This document shows positions 48,576-58,496 of a stretch of DNA of 64,000 nucleotides, piece after piece (within the stretch, counting starts at the first letter, position 1; every line of letters starts with the position of its first letter). Both the position numbers and the translations under genes were made by a program. Origin of the DNA: Gemmatimonadota bacterium. Its GTDB lineage: Bacteria > Gemmatimonadota > Gemmatimonadetes > Longimicrobiales > Gaopeijiaceae. The notes under the pieces were generated by a model. It had not been told where the DNA came from. It ran no database searches and saw only the letters and a program-made list of their open reading frames with translations. The DNA is taken from the NCBI GenBank assembly GCA_022826005.1, contig JAJDVT010000062.1, forward strand, positions 1-64,000, in the 5' to 3' direction.

Positions 48576-49952
48576 ATGCCAACACAGTGTAAGCCGCTAT
48601 CCTTCCGATTTCAAGGGTTCCAGCGCCGCCGGGTAACCGCCGCATTCGACGGCGGGTCGATCACGTCGAACGCGGGAGCGCTCCTGCTCCGGGAGATCGA
48701 CCGCTTCGCCGGGCTCTTCGACCGGGTGGCCGCGTGCTTCAAGGATCACCGGGATCCCAAGCTCAGGGTACACGCCCTGCGGACCATGTTGGCGCAGCGC
48801 ATCACCGGCATCGCCCTGGGCTACGAGGACCTCAACGACCACGACGATCTGCGGCGTGACCCGCTGCTGGCCCTGCTGGCCGACACGCTCGAGGGACGCC
48901 GCAAGGGCTGCGCGCCGCTGGCCGGCAAGAGCACGCTGCAGCGTCTCGAACACGCGCCCGTCGGCGGTGAGCCGGGCCGCTACCACAAGATCGGCCACGA
49001 TGCGGACGCGCTGCAGGCGGTGCTCGTGGAGTTGTTCATCGAGCTGTGGGAAGGCAAGCCGCCGTCGCGGCTCGTCCTGGACATCGACTCGACCGACGAC
49101 GAGGTGCACGGCCACCAGGAGGGCCGTCGCTTTCACGGCTATTACGGCCACTACTGCTTTTTGCCGCTGTACATCACCTGCGGCGGCCGCCCGCTCTTCG
49201 CCCTGCTCAGGCCCGGCAACTCCGATCCCGCCGCCGGCGCGACCGAAGCGCTCGGCCGCGTCATCGCCCGGCTCCGCCAGGAGTGGCCCTGGCTGAAGAT
49301 CCTGGTCCGTGCCGATTCCGCCTATGCCCGCGAAGACCTGATGGCCTGGTGCGAGGACAACCGGGTGGACTACGTCATCGGCGTGGCCAAGAACGCGCGG
49401 CTGATCGAGAAGATCGGCTGGGAACTGGCCGACGCCGAGGCCGAAGCCGACCGCCACGGCCGCCCGGCCCGCCGGTTCACCGAGTTCCTCTACGCCACGC
49501 TGACGAGCTGGTCGCGCCGGCGCCGGGTCGTCGCGAAGGCGGAGCACCTGCCGGGCAAGTCCAACCCCCGTTTCGTCGTCACCTCGCTGTCCGCCGGCAT
49601 GTTCTCGGCCCGCACCGTCTACGAGCGCGTCTACTGTCCGCGGGGCGACATGGAGAACACGATCAAGGAACAGCAGCTGGACCTCTTCTCCGAACGGACC
49701 TCGGCGTCGCGCTTCGACGCCAACCAGCTCCGCCTCCTCTTCTCCGCCTTCGCGTCGATCCTCTTCGACGTTCTCAGGCGCGCGCTCGTGGGCACCCGCC
49801 TCGCCCGCGCCACCGCCGGAACGCTCCGGCTCAAGCTCCTCAAGATCGGCGCCCGCGTCTCGGTCTCGGTGCGACGGGTCAGGGTCGCCATGGACTCCGC
49901 GCATCCCTACGCCGACGCCTTCGCCCGCGTCCACGCCCGATTGCGAGCGTAG
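48576..49952 (+). CDS. IS1380 family transposase
   Basis: 458 residues from ATG 48576 (CACCGGAGG). DDE-type: LVLDIDSTDDEVHGHQEGRR (first Asp), ILVRADSAYAREDLMAWCED (second Asp), and RGDMENTIKEQQLDLFSERT (Glu), the IS1380 signature. Intact full length, so probably active. A frameshifted copy of its C-terminus lies at 46190-46400. Confidence 0.93.
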   Translation: MPTQCKPLSFRFQGFQRRRVTAAFDGGSITSNAGALLLREIDRFAGLFDRVAACFKDHRDPKLRVHALRTMLAQRITGIALGYEDLNDHDDLRRDPLLALLADTLEGRRKGCAPLAGKSTLQRLEHAPVGGEPGRYHKIGHDADALQAVLVELFIELWEGKPPSRLVLDIDSTDDEVHGHQEGRRFHGYYGHYCFLPLYITCGGRPLFALLRPGNSDPAAGATEALGRVIARLRQEWPWLKILVRADSAYAREDLMAWCEDNRVDYVIGVAKNARLIEKIGWELADAEAEADRHGRPARRFTEFLYATLTSWSRRRRVVAKAEHLPGKSNPRFVVTSLSAGMFSARTVYERVYCPRGDMENTIKEQQLDLFSERTSASRFDANQLRLLFSAFASILFDVLRRALVGTRLARATAGTLRLKLLKIGARVSVSVRRVRVAMDSAHPYADAFARVHARLRA

Positions 49953-49982
49953 TCTCCCACCCCCGGTTGGACTTCTCAGGCC

Positions 49983-50207
49983 GCTTCGTGGGACCGGTGC
50001 GCCCCACCGACACCCGGGCCCCTTCCATCATCTGAATCGCCGGTACAAAAAGGCTCCACCGGTACATCCGCCAGCCACTTCACTACCCAGGTCACGGCGC
50101 CCTGCCGCAATAACGCCCCTGACCCTGCCCTCAGACGGTCACTCGGCCTCAGTGTGAGATATGCGGGTTAGGGTCTGGGGCGCGACCTGTGGCGAAGGTT
50201 CTCGAAC
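49983..50207. other. intergenic between IS1380 and small protein gene
   Basis: No gene or regulatory motif recognised. Confidence 0.35.
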
Positions 50208-50321
50208 TTACTGACGGCGGGAGGAAAACAGGCGGCGGGCTGCGGCCCGCACATCGGTGGACAGCCCGAAGATGATAGCGACGGCCAGCACCCCGAGGGC
50301 AAGGTAAACGAGCAGGCTCAC
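50208..50321 (-). CDS. 37-residue single-TM protein
   Basis: GTG at 50321 with a strong GGAGGT eight bases upstream, ending in TAA. Starts LLVYLALGVLAVAIIFGLST (one transmembrane helix) and ends with an Arg-rich tail, AAARRLFSSRRQ. It begins 21 bases after the stop of the propeller gene upstream, so the two are probably co-transcribed. No family known; too short for the usual ORF cutoffs. Confidence 0.55.
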   Translation of the reverse strand: MSLLVYLALGVLAVAIIFGLSTDVRAAARRLFSSRRQ

Positions 50322-50342
50322 GGCCCCACCTCCGGGAACCGG

Positions 50343-51596
50343 TCACCGGACTTCGGTCGACAGCCTCCGCACCACCACGCTGGCCACATCGAATTCGTCC
50401 AACTCAATGAACGCCGCCAGTCCGTCCGGGCCGAAGGCGTCCGGCATTTCGGTCGCGCCGGGCGCGTAGGTGCCGACATAGCTCCCCTCCACGGTCAGGA
50501 CATCGATGGGTCCATCGCTCTCGGGCAACTCGCCACGGCGTTGCACCCAGATGCGGCCACCCCATGTGGCTGCGAGGCTGCGGATCACGGGGATCTCGTG
50601 GTAGTATCTCTGTTCGACGGGAAAGTTCGTCATCGCCTCTCCGCGCCTCCCGGATCGCACCACGCTGATACCGGGCAAGCCGCCGACTCCTCGTCGGCTT
50701 TCGCAGGCGGCCGCGCTCCTTTCCTCGTACTTCCGCTGAACCTCCGGCGTCAGAGGCTCTGATACGAGCGGGCGCCGGATGATACGTGCGACTTCGCTCG
50801 CGCCCGGCGCCGTGACCTTGAGCGCGTAAGCGGATGAATCGGAGTGGATGATGCCGCCATCTGGAAGGACGCCCACCAAGAGCTTGGGCTCAAACACGGT
50901 GGACAGGCTTACGCTCATTCCGGCGGGAACATTCGGCAGCTCCAGATCGTTGCGTGGAGGCAGCCATCCTCGGACCACCGTGTCCGTCTGAACGACATCG
51001 TTGCCGAGCCCGACCCGCATGACCGGACGGGAAGTGCCCCCGCTCTGGATGCTGATGCCCGATCCTCCCCCGAAGTCTCCGGCGAAGACGGCTCCGCCGC
51101 TCGGGTCGGGCTGGATGGCCTTTGGAAAATCCGACCCGCCGTCAGCACGGACCGTGCGCAGGAAGACGCCGGATGCGTCGAATAATTGGTAGGCGCGGTG
51201 GCCAACGTCACTCACGACAGACGTTCCGTCCCGCCACACTGCCAACCCGATCGGCAGTCTGAATTCGCCGGGGCCGTCCCCCGCCGAGCCGAACTCGCGA
51301 ACGAACCCGCCAGCGGCATCGAATACCAGGACCCGCATGTTTCCGGAACCCATCAAACCCGTGCCGTCAAGCACATACAGTTTCCCCTCGGCGTCGAAAG
51401 CCACCTGGCTCACATGGCTGAACATCTCCCAGGGCTCGCCGTCACGCACTCCGATGCGGTAGATCTCCTCGAAATCGGGTTCGATCAGCTGGTCCCGGCC
51501 CGTGACTTCGACAGTCTCCTGAGCGAGGAGAGTGGAGGGTCCGGCCAAGACGGCAACAAAAAGGGACGAGCGGGAGGCGAACCTGTTGGCGTTCAT
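50343..51596 (-). CDS. exported 6-bladed beta-propeller protein
   Basis: 417 residues with a cleavable signal peptide ([17 protein letters not shown]) and no lipobox. Blades: [80 protein letters not shown], and [19 protein letters not shown]. Same family as the three other propellers. Function unknown. Followed by a 37-residue membrane protein. Confidence 0.78.
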   Translation of the reverse strand: MNANRFASRSSLFVAVLAGPSTLLAQETVEVTGRDQLIEPDFEEIYRIGVRDGEPWEMFSHVSQVAFDAEGKLYVLDGTGLMGSGNMRVLVFDAAGGFVREFGSAGDGPGEFRLPIGLAVWRDGTSVVSDVGHRAYQLFDASGVFLRTVRADGGSDFPKAIQPDPSGGAVFAGDFGGGSGISIQSGGTSRPVMRVGLGNDVVQTDTVVRGWLPPRNDLELPNVPAGMSVSLSTVFEPKLLVGVLPDGGIIHSDSSAYALKVTAPGASEVARIIRRPLVSEPLTPEVQRKYEERSAAACESRRGVGGLPGISVVRSGRRGEAMTNFPVEQRYYHEIPVIRSLAATWGGRIWVQRRGELPESDGPIDVLTVEGSYVGTYAPGATEMPDAFGPDGLAAFIELDEFDVASVVVRRLSTEVR

Positions 51597-51783
51597 CGAT
51601 AGACCTCTTCTGCAAATCGAAGGCGGCGAGTCACGGGGCGAAACGGATATGGGCCAACGATTGGACGTGCCATCTCGGCGCGAGGGTTGTCCGCCAACAA
51701 GTCTCTAAGAGCTTGCCCGCAACGGCTCGGTGGGCGCTGTTCCGGGCAGTGCCCGGTGAGGCGTTTCGGAGGCGTCCGCCAAG

Positions 51784-51818
51784 GCTGGCTTGAACCACGT
51801 TACGGTGGTCAAGCCAGC
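51784..51818 (+). terminator. strong hairpin
   Basis: GCTGGCTTG (51784-51792) pairs with CAAGCCAGC (51810-51818); ACCAC pairs with GTGGT; six-base loop. It overlaps the left inverted repeat arm. No T-run follows, so it may be structural rather than a terminator. Confidence 0.4.
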
Positions 51819-51896
51819 GTACCCCGTGTATAACACGGAGGCTGACGAGGGCTCCGCCCTTCGAACCCGGTACACCGTGAACTTGTTGAGGATGGG

Positions 51897-52448
51897 CTAC
51901 GTCCCTATGGTCGGCACCACCCCACAGGCCACCCGCGCGCCGCCGCCGCCGAGCGGCGCGGGCGTGTCGGAGTAGTTGTCGCCGCCTGCGTGAATCATCA
52001 GCGCACGACCGTCGAGATCGGTTACCTGCACTCGGGGAGCGACCACCGGAGTGGTGGCGGCACCGGACGAGTTGACCGACAACGTCGGCAGGTCGCCGAG
52101 ATGACCGTCCCCGTTAGGACCTTCGTGACGCCCCGTGTTCTGCGGGTCGTAGTGGCCACCCGCGTCCTGTCCGGCCATCCCGCAACTGGGGTTCAAGTGC
52201 ACATGGAACCCGTGCTCGCCGGGTGTGAGGCCGCTCAGATTCGGCGTAAAGCGCGCGCCGTTGGCAGTCTGCTCCACCCGGATGGAACCGATCGACGCCC
52301 CGGACGCCGTCTCCGAGATGTCCACCACGACCGAGTCGCCCGGCGACACCGGGTCATCCTCGCAACCCACGAGTCCCAGTCCCAGCACGAGCACGCCAAG
52401 GATCGGCCTGCAACTGATGCGGATTGGAGTTCTCCTCTGAGTAGTCAC
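51897..52448 (-). CDS. sodC: Cu/Zn superoxide dismutase lipoprotein
   Basis: 183 residues, lipobox GLGLVGC (Cys29). Copper and zinc ligands are in EHGFHVHLNPSCG, GGHYDPQNTGRHEGPNGDGH, and MIHAGGDNY. Disulfide cysteines are in NPSCG and VACGV. It dismutates superoxide in the periplasm, anchored to a membrane. Lies between the long inverted repeats. Confidence 0.92.
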   Translation of the reverse strand: MTTQRRTPIRISCRPILGVLVLGLGLVGCEDDPVSPGDSVVVDISETASGASIGSIRVEQTANGARFTPNLSGLTPGEHGFHVHLNPSCGMAGQDAGGHYDPQNTGRHEGPNGDGHLGDLPTLSVNSSGAATTPVVAPRVQVTDLDGRALMIHAGGDNYSDTPAPLGGGGARVACGVVPTIGT

Positions 52449-53365
52449 GCGATCCTCCAGTCTTGGCAGTGATTATGGAAGGGCTGAGTTCACCCGGGTG
52501 GCTCGTGTATCCGTGCCGCTATGCGCCCGCAGTGGACCGCTCGAAATGTAGCGGGACCGCGCTCGTCCGCACTAATGAGAAAGTGTGCACGAGTGGCAGG
52601 TGGCAAGACACCGATTCCCGCGCACGTTCCAAGCCGTCCTCCAGTACCTCCTCGTCCAGCGAAGGTTCCGGGCGCGTCACGCCGAGCACGACCGGGCCTC
52701 GCCGGGTTGGGAAGGGGGCTCGACCCCGGCGGAGGGACGGGCGGACTCCGTCCCGGAGGCCGGGGGGACCGGCGCCGAGGCAGTGGCAACGCCCACCACG
52801 CCAACCGCCGGTCACGACGCGGACTCACCCGCGACATCGACGGCCTCGACCGGCGATGATCGCTCGGCGGCGAGAGAACATCCGGCGACTGGCCGCATGG
52901 ACGCTCGGCCAGGCGGAAGCGGGCAAACTCAGCGCGCCCGCTGCCGTAGCGGCGACGATCTGCCGGGGGTCAGAGGGGGCACGGCCCCCCGCCAGCCTCC
53001 GCCGGGGACGCACGAAGTGTGGCCCCACGGAGTATGCTGCTTACGGACCTTAAGGCCGTCAGCCAGCCCTTGCTTGCTTGGCCAGCTAACAATGGCTCAA
53101 GCCAGCCCAGCGGACGCCTCCGAGACGCCCCTCCGGACACTCCCGGAACCCCATCAGCCAGCTGTGGAATTACGCTCCCGTCGCGCCCAGTCGAAGGACC
53201 ATTTCCCTAGCAGCGATCTCGGTCGCTTCTTGGTCCTTCCAATGACCTTCTCGAAAGGGACCTTCGTCGATGGAAAAAGCCCACCTATCACCGATCTTGC
53301 GTGTTCTGATTCGGTGGCCACGTTCCACGCCGTGATCTGTCACCCCGTCCTCGTCCGTCGAGCCA
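52449..53365. other. gene-poor stretch upstream of sodC
   Basis: Several open frames exist (for example one giving MIARRRENIRRLAAWTLGQA from 52855) but none has a convincing ribosome site or homology. The right inverted repeat arm lies at 53094-53153. Confidence 0.3.
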
Positions 53366-53400
53366 CTAACGTGGGAAAGCACCTGTGTATCGTCCTTCAT
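53170..53400 (-). CDS. small hypothetical protein (76 aa)
   Basis: 76 residues, ATG 53400 with GGAG seven bases before it. The C-terminal part, RKIGDRWAFSIDEGPF, then EIAAREMVLRL resembles small modified-dsRBD/DUF2188-like proteins with a GxWxxxIDxG core. Its start overlaps the end of the small gene upstream by 35 bases. Confidence 0.4.
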   Translation of the reverse strand: MKDDTQVLSHVSGSTDEDGVTDHGVERGHRIRTRKIGDRWAFSIDEGPFREGHWKDQEATEIAAREMVLRLGATGA

Positions 53401-53530
53401 TCTCGCTCTCCAACCGCTGAATCACTTCGATGTCGGGCTTCCCATACGCCCGAGGACCCCTCCTCCACAGAAAGACTGTCGCCATTGGCGGTCCGAGGTC
53501 AACCACGATGAAGGTCGTTTCCTCACCCAT
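53366..53530 (-). CDS. small hypothetical protein (54 aa)
   Basis: 54 residues from ATG 53530, preceded by a strong GGAGGGAAGAAC; a longer upstream extension lacks a start signal. MGEETTFIVVDLGPPMATVF is hydrophobic-beta, the rest charged. Its 3' end overlaps the 76-residue frame in another frame, suggesting a translationally coupled pair. No family recognised. Confidence 0.4.
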   Translation of the reverse strand: MGEETTFIVVDLGPPMATVFLWRRGPRAYGKPDIEVIQRLESENEGRYTGAFPR

Positions 53531-54530
53531 GTTCTTCCCTCCTGCGGCCGTGCCATCCGACGCGGCTTGGGAAAGTTCGGCCATGGCTTGACTGAGGCGG
53601 CGGCGGGAGTCATTCTACTCGCCCTTCCCAGCGGCGCCATCCTTGGCCCTGGCGTTCTTGATCCTCTCCCCATGGTCCGCAACCTGGCTCTCCTGGTATC
53701 TCCTCCATCTCGTCCTGAGGCTCTGATACTTCAGGTGACGGTGGCAATGCCACGCCCCCAAGGCAACCAGCGGTAGGGCGCTGGATACGATCATCCGCTC
53801 TCACCCCTACCGCCGGGATGAAGGGACCGAGGGACAGACACAAGGCTGTGAGTTGGACGAAATCGGACGGTGGGCTTCCCCACGAGTGAAACACGCAGGG
53901 CTACGACGAGGGATAGTCGAGCAGGGTGGGTGGCGCCGCGTCACTCGCGTGACAGGCTCTTGATCAGATCGTTCACCTGATACAAGGTCTCCTTGACGTG
54001 CGTATTCGCGGGACTCGGATGAAGTCACCCGATCGCTGCGGCAACATCCTCAAGCAAGACAAGAACAGCAGTCTTAGGCGTTCTCGTTCAGGCTCGTGGC
54101 GGCAGCGAAGGCGAAGAGAGTCACCTGCAACCGAGCGCGGAAGGCGTCGATTGTCTGGTCTGCCTCGGCAGCTCCTGTGAGCGGTCGCAGTGTCGGGGGC
54201 CTCTCGCACAGCGTCCTGGCCAACTCCGCTGGGCTGGTCTTCCACATAGGCGGGTAGTCCTTATGGATGTCGGTTTCGGCGTTGGGGGCGAAGCGGAGAG
54301 AAAAGGAGAACTCTTCGACCGTACCGGTATCAGCGCGAAGCTAACCGCAGATCTTGCGGAGAGCAAGGAGGATGGACGCTCGGAGGCCACGCGACCGGGA
54401 ACTCGGGCGGTTGCTGGATGTTCGCGATCACCGTAATCTCATGCGCATAATCCATCATATTGCGTAGTAATCGCGGTTACCAAAGGCAGCGTACCGACAC
54501 GGCCACGAACCGGACGCGGATGAACGCACA
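53531..54530. other. 1-kb stretch without a recognised gene
   Basis: Contains scattered short frames on both strands with no homology or start signals. Base composition is a little lower in GC than the following gene. Confidence 0.35.
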
Positions 54531-57500
54531 ATGCGACCAGAGACGGACATGCAGTCTAGAACGCCCTTGGAAGATGGCCGGGGCAAGGGGGTGGCGACAT
54601 GGGCAGATTCGCGTGAAGTTGCACGGCGCAGGGCGGCGGCGACCGCCGCCGGAATCGCCCTGCTGGTCCTGTCCTGCGGCGATGGCACCGTCGATCCGCC
54701 TCCGCCTCCTCCGGCTCCCGTTCCCACCACGGTGACTGTGAGCCCGGGTTCGGCCGCACTGTCCGCCATCGACGAGACGACGCGGCTCAGCGCCGAGGTG
54801 CGCGACCAGAACGGGCAGGTGATGGCGGGTGCGGCGGTCGCGTGGACGACGAGTGACGCGTCAGTCGCCTCGGTGGACGCCTCCGGGCTGGTGACGGCGG
54901 CGGCGAACGGGAATGCGACGATCACGGCGACGGCGGGCTCGGCGTCCGGGACGGCGGCGGTGACTGTGGCCCAGGCGGTCAGCGCGGTTTCCGTGTCGCC
55001 GACGGAAGCCAGCTTTGGAGCGCTGGGCGACACCCTGCGTCTGGCGGCGGAGGCGAGCGATGCGAACGGGCACGCGGTGACGGGCTCGGAGTTTTCCTGG
55101 TCGTCGAGCGACACGCTGGTGGCGCGGGTGGATGATGCTGGGCTGGTGACGGCGGTGGCGAACGGGAGTGCAACGATCACCGCGAGCGCGGGCTCGGCGT
55201 CCAGAACGGCGATGGTGACGGTGGCCCAGGTGGTGAGCGCGGTCGCCGTGTCGCCGGCCGCGGACACGCTGGTGGCGTTCGGGGACACGGTGCGCCTGAC
55301 GGCAGAGGCGACCGATGCGAACGGGCATGCGGTGGTGGGCTCGGAGTTCTTCTGGTCGTCGAGTGACACGCTGGTGGCGCGAGTGGACGATGTAGGGCTG
55401 GTCGAGTCCCTTGCCGAGGGCCAGGCCGTGGTAACGGCGACGACATCCGGCGTGACGGGTCCAGTCGATCTGGTGGTGGTGCCTCCGCTGCCGACAGCCA
55501 TCGCAGTGAGCCCGGATACCGTGCGATTCACCGCGCTCGGCCAGACCGCGCAACTGTCGGCCGAGGTGCGTGAACAGTCCGGGCGCGTGATGCCCGAGGC
55601 GATCGTCTCATGGTCCAGCGCAGACACTCTAGTCGCGACCGTGGACTCGGCAGGACTGTTAAAGGCCGTGGGTGGGGGAACCACGATGGTTACCGCAACG
55701 GCGGGCGACGTGTCGGACGCGGTCGCGGCTACGGTGATGCAGTCGGCGGGCTCGGTGGTGGTCTCACCGGCGGAGGACACGATCGCGCTGGGTGACACGT
55801 TGCGGCTCGCGGCGGAAGCGTTTGACGAGAACGGTCACCGGGTGGATGGGGCGGTGTTCTCCTGGTCGTCGAGCGACGGCGCAACGGCAAGTGTGGACGA
55901 TTTCGGGCTAGTGACGGGAGTGGCCGAAGGAACGGCAAGGATCACGGCGAGGGCGGGTGACGCCACAGGCACCGCCGAGGTCACCGTGGAGAGTCCCGAT
56001 CGGGCAGCCCTGGTCGCACTCTACAAAGCGACGGACGGGCCGAATTGGAGGGGAAACGACAACTGGCTGACCGCCGCGCCGCTCCGGGAATGGCGTGGCG
56101 TATCAACCGCTGATGGACGGGTGGTCCAGCTGCGCCTCCACTGGCGGGGGCTGACCGGCCCCATCCCCCCGGAGTTGGGCGATCTGACCAGCCTAGAGGA
56201 ACTGTGGCTCCACGGCAACGACCTACACGGCCCGATCCCGCCGCAACTGGGCAATCTGGTCGGCCTGAAAGTGTTGTGGCTCTACGCCAACAACGCCCTG
56301 ACCGGCCCGTTCCCCGTGGAACTCACCGATTTGGCGGAACTGGAGGACCTGCGGCTCAGCGGCAACAACCTAAACGGCCCGATTCCGCCGGAGTTAGGGA
56401 ACTTGGCGAACTTGGAATATCTGCACCTCGACAACACTGGTCTGACCGGCGCGATTCCGCCGGAGTTGGGGAAGCTGACCAGCCTGAGAGAACTGTGGCT
56501 CTACAACAACGGCTTGACGGGCTCGATTCCGCTGGAGTTGGGGAACTTGGCGAACTTGGAAGTCCTGGTGCTCCAAACGAACCCTCTGACGGGTGCGATC
56601 CCTCCGGAACTCGCCGATCTGGCGAACTTGAAGACGTTGAGGCTCGACTACTTCACGGATGTCAACGGCGGACTTACGGGTGCGATCCCCCAGGAGTTGG
56701 GGAACCTTGCCAACCTAGAAGAGCTGAGCCTCGGCGGTAACCACCTCTCCGGCCCGATTCCCCCAGAGTTGGCGAAACTCTCCGTTCTGGAACACTTAGT
56801 TCTCTGGGGCAACGCCCTTACCGGCCCGATCCCGCCAGAGTTGGGAAGTCTCAGCAGCCTGAAATCCCTGTTGCTTTCCACGAATGAACTGACCGGTCCG
56901 ATCCCGCCAGAGTTGGGCAATCTGACAAACCTGACGAGCCTGACCCTCGCTGACAACGCTCTGACCGGTCCGATTCCGCCGGAACTCGCCAATCTAACGA
57001 ACTTGCAAGCTCTGGGCTTGGGCGGTAACCCCGGGCTTTGCGCTCCCGCTGACCCCAGTCTCCGGGCATGGTTAGCCGGAAGATTTACCGCGTTCCCGTG
57101 CCCGGCGGATCCGACCGTTCGAATGTTGCCACGCGCGTTGATGCGCGAGGACAGCAACGGTCTATCGCTGGTGTTGCCGTACGATCTCCGCAGCCCATCG
57201 GCGGTGACCATCTCCGATCCCTCCGTCGTGGCTGCCTCCGTTGCTGACGGCTGGCTTGAGCTTACCCCGCTCGGCCGCGGGTCCGCAGATGTTGAGGTGG
57301 TGGCAACTGGGGGCGGCTCGCCCGCAGTCGCCGGTGTTGTGGTGCGCGCTGCCGTCGGCACATTTGGCATCGACATTGTCATGGACCAGCCGGCACCGCT
57401 GGGCTACGAAGAAGCCATGACGGTAGCCGCCGACTGGTGGTCCTCCGCGCTGGATGGAACGGAGCTACCGGATCGGAGCCAGTGTCGTTACGGCGGCTAC

Positions 57501-58148
57501 AAGGCGGTGGCGGATGATCTTCTCATTTGGGCCACAAGTGCGTATGTCGAGCGCCATGCGCTGGCTTTCGCCACTGTGTGTCTTCGGGGTGGAGCAGACC
57601 CCGAGACAGTTTTCGACCCCAGCGGCGGAAGGGTGACGGTCAACACAGCGTTCAACAGTGCTGACGCTGTTGACGTGATGCGGCATGAGATCGGCCACCT
57701 TCTTGGTCTGATCTTGTGGCCGACTTCTACGGGCTTGGTCGCGAGCGCGGGCGGCGAAAGTTATTTTACGGGCTCCCGGGCGGTAGCAGCATACCGAGCG
57801 GGCGGTGGAGATCCCAGCTTACCCGGTGTGCCGATCGAGCCGGGCAGCCATTGGCACAAGGCGCACGTCCGGTGCGAACTAATGTCAGGTTCCGGACCCT
57901 GCGATTCGGATAAGTTGGCTATCGACGCTATGGACGCGATCTCGCTGGCCGCGTTGGCCGACGTGGGTTACACGGTGGACATGTCGAAAGCGACGCCTTG
58001 GCGCAGGCCCGAGAACGTGCAGGGGGATGCCGTCGGAGGGTTCGAGCACGTGATTGATCACGTCGTGATCGAGTGGGTCACCCCCCCGACCGGCCTCGAC
58101 ATTGACTTTCTGACCAGCCGATGGAGGGGCGACGAGGAGCGGTGGTAG
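54531..58148 (+). CDS. BIG2-LRR-leishmanolysin-type metalloprotease lipoprotein
   Basis: 1205 residues, possibly starting at Met7 (54549). Lipobox ALLVLSC. About 65-490: five BIG2 immunoglobulin-like repeats of ~85 residues (DNA period 255 bases, e.g. GLVTAVANGSATITASAGSA). About 495-860: plant-type LRRs of 24 residues (GPIPPELGNLTNLTSLTLAD). About 950-1125: zinc metalloprotease with HEIGHLLG (1052-1059), third His in the SHWHKAH region and Met-turn RCELMSG, as in leishmanolysin-like peptidases. Likely surface protease. The truncated gene at 5329 has the same LRR-metalloprotease plan but a different zinc site. Confidence 0.85.
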   Translation: MRPETDMQSRTPLEDGRGKGVATWADSREVARRRAAATAAGIALLVLSCGDGTVDPPPPPPAPVPTTVTVSPGSAALSAIDETTRLSAEVRDQNGQVMAGAAVAWTTSDASVASVDASGLVTAAANGNATITATAGSASGTAAVTVAQAVSAVSVSPTEASFGALGDTLRLAAEASDANGHAVTGSEFSWSSSDTLVARVDDAGLVTAVANGSATITASAGSASRTAMVTVAQVVSAVAVSPAADTLVAFGDTVRLTAEATDANGHAVVGSEFFWSSSDTLVARVDDVGLVESLAEGQAVVTATTSGVTGPVDLVVVPPLPTAIAVSPDTVRFTALGQTAQLSAEVREQSGRVMPEAIVSWSSADTLVATVDSAGLLKAVGGGTTMVTATAGDVSDAVAATVMQSAGSVVVSPAEDTIALGDTLRLAAEAFDENGHRVDGAVFSWSSSDGATASVDDFGLVTGVAEGTARITARAGDATGTAEVTVESPDRAALVALYKATDGPNWRGNDNWLTAAPLREWRGVSTADGRVVQLRLHWRGLTGPIPPELGDLTSLEELWLHGNDLHGPIPPQLGNLVGLKVLWLYANNALTGPFPVELTDLAELEDLRLSGNNLNGPIPPELGNLANLEYLHLDNTGLTGAIPPELGKLTSLRELWLYNNGLTGSIPLELGNLANLEVLVLQTNPLTGAIPPELADLANLKTLRLDYFTDVNGGLTGAIPQELGNLANLEELSLGGNHLSGPIPPELAKLSVLEHLVLWGNALTGPIPPELGSLSSLKSLLLSTNELTGPIPPELGNLTNLTSLTLADNALTGPIPPELANLTNLQALGLGGNPGLCAPADPSLRAWLAGRFTAFPCPADPTVRMLPRALMREDSNGLSLVLPYDLRSPSAVTISDPSVVAASVADGWLELTPLGRGSADVEVVATGGGSPAVAGVVVRAAVGTFGIDIVMDQPAPLGYEEAMTVAADWWSSALDGTELPDRSQCRYGGYKAVADDLLIWATSAYVERHALAFATVCLRGGADPETVFDPSGGRVTVNTAFNSADAVDVMRHEIGHLLGLILWPTSTGLVASAGGESYFTGSRAVAAYRAGGGDPSLPGVPIEPGSHWHKAHVRCELMSGSGPCDSDKLAIDAMDAISLAALADVGYTVDMSKATPWRRPENVQGDAVGGFEHVIDHVVIEWVTPPTGLDIDFLTSRWRGDEERW

Positions 58149-58496
58149 AGAGACGACTTCTTCTGGTATCGCGACCGCGCCCGCAAGGACTAACTCAACT
58201 CGTGCCGGTCTGGAAGGCCATGTCTGGAGACCGAGGTGGCGCTCCGGCAGGTCGGATCGTTGATACGCTTGGGCAATCAAGCTTTTCGGACGTGAACGAG
58301 GTCGGTCTTCCGGGACCTTCAGCGAGAGGCGGGGCGGGGCGGAGTCCCGCCATTCCAGTACGGTTTTCCCGCTCTTGCGGCACGGTCCAGTAGGGTCTAG
58401 TCTAACGACAGGAAACGCAGATCGTGCAGTCCTGTATGACTTTAGACGATTCCCTGCCGGGATTCGCAGCTCAGGTGACCTGTAATGTTGGCGTTA
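58149..58496. other. intergenic, no gene seen
   Basis: Between the metalloprotease and the oxidoreductase gene. Nothing recognised. Confidence 0.35.

Larger units (their letters stand above)
48484..49982 (+). mobile_element. IS1380-family insertion sequence
   Basis: Single transposase gene flanked by related motifs GGATTTCTCAAGCC (48484-48497) and GGACTTCTCAGGCC (49969-49982). They are in direct rather than inverted orientation, so exact IS ends remain uncertain. A hairpin lies 22 bases before the transposase ATG. Confidence 0.6.
51735..53153. repeat. ~60-bp inverted repeats flanking sodC region
   Basis: The complement of 51735-51796 matches 53094-53153 over about 60 bases with a few indels. 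Shared blocks are TCAAGCCAGCC, GCGGACGCCTCCGA and ACGCC, and CACT(G)CCCGGAAC farther out. The arms bracket ~1.3 kb containing the SOD gene. Possible ends of a small mobile element. Confidence 0.5.

Noticed and set aside
51735-53153. Integron attC sites around sodC
   Set aside because: One arm contains a TAACAAT-like start but neither arm has a matching GTTRRRY partner, the arms are inverted instead of direct, and no integrase of the IntI type is present.
53596-53608. Second att copy (GACTCCCGCC on the minus strand) matching the stretch at 44777
   Set aside because: Only ten bases match, it lies in low-complexity CG sequence and is inverted relative to the first copy.
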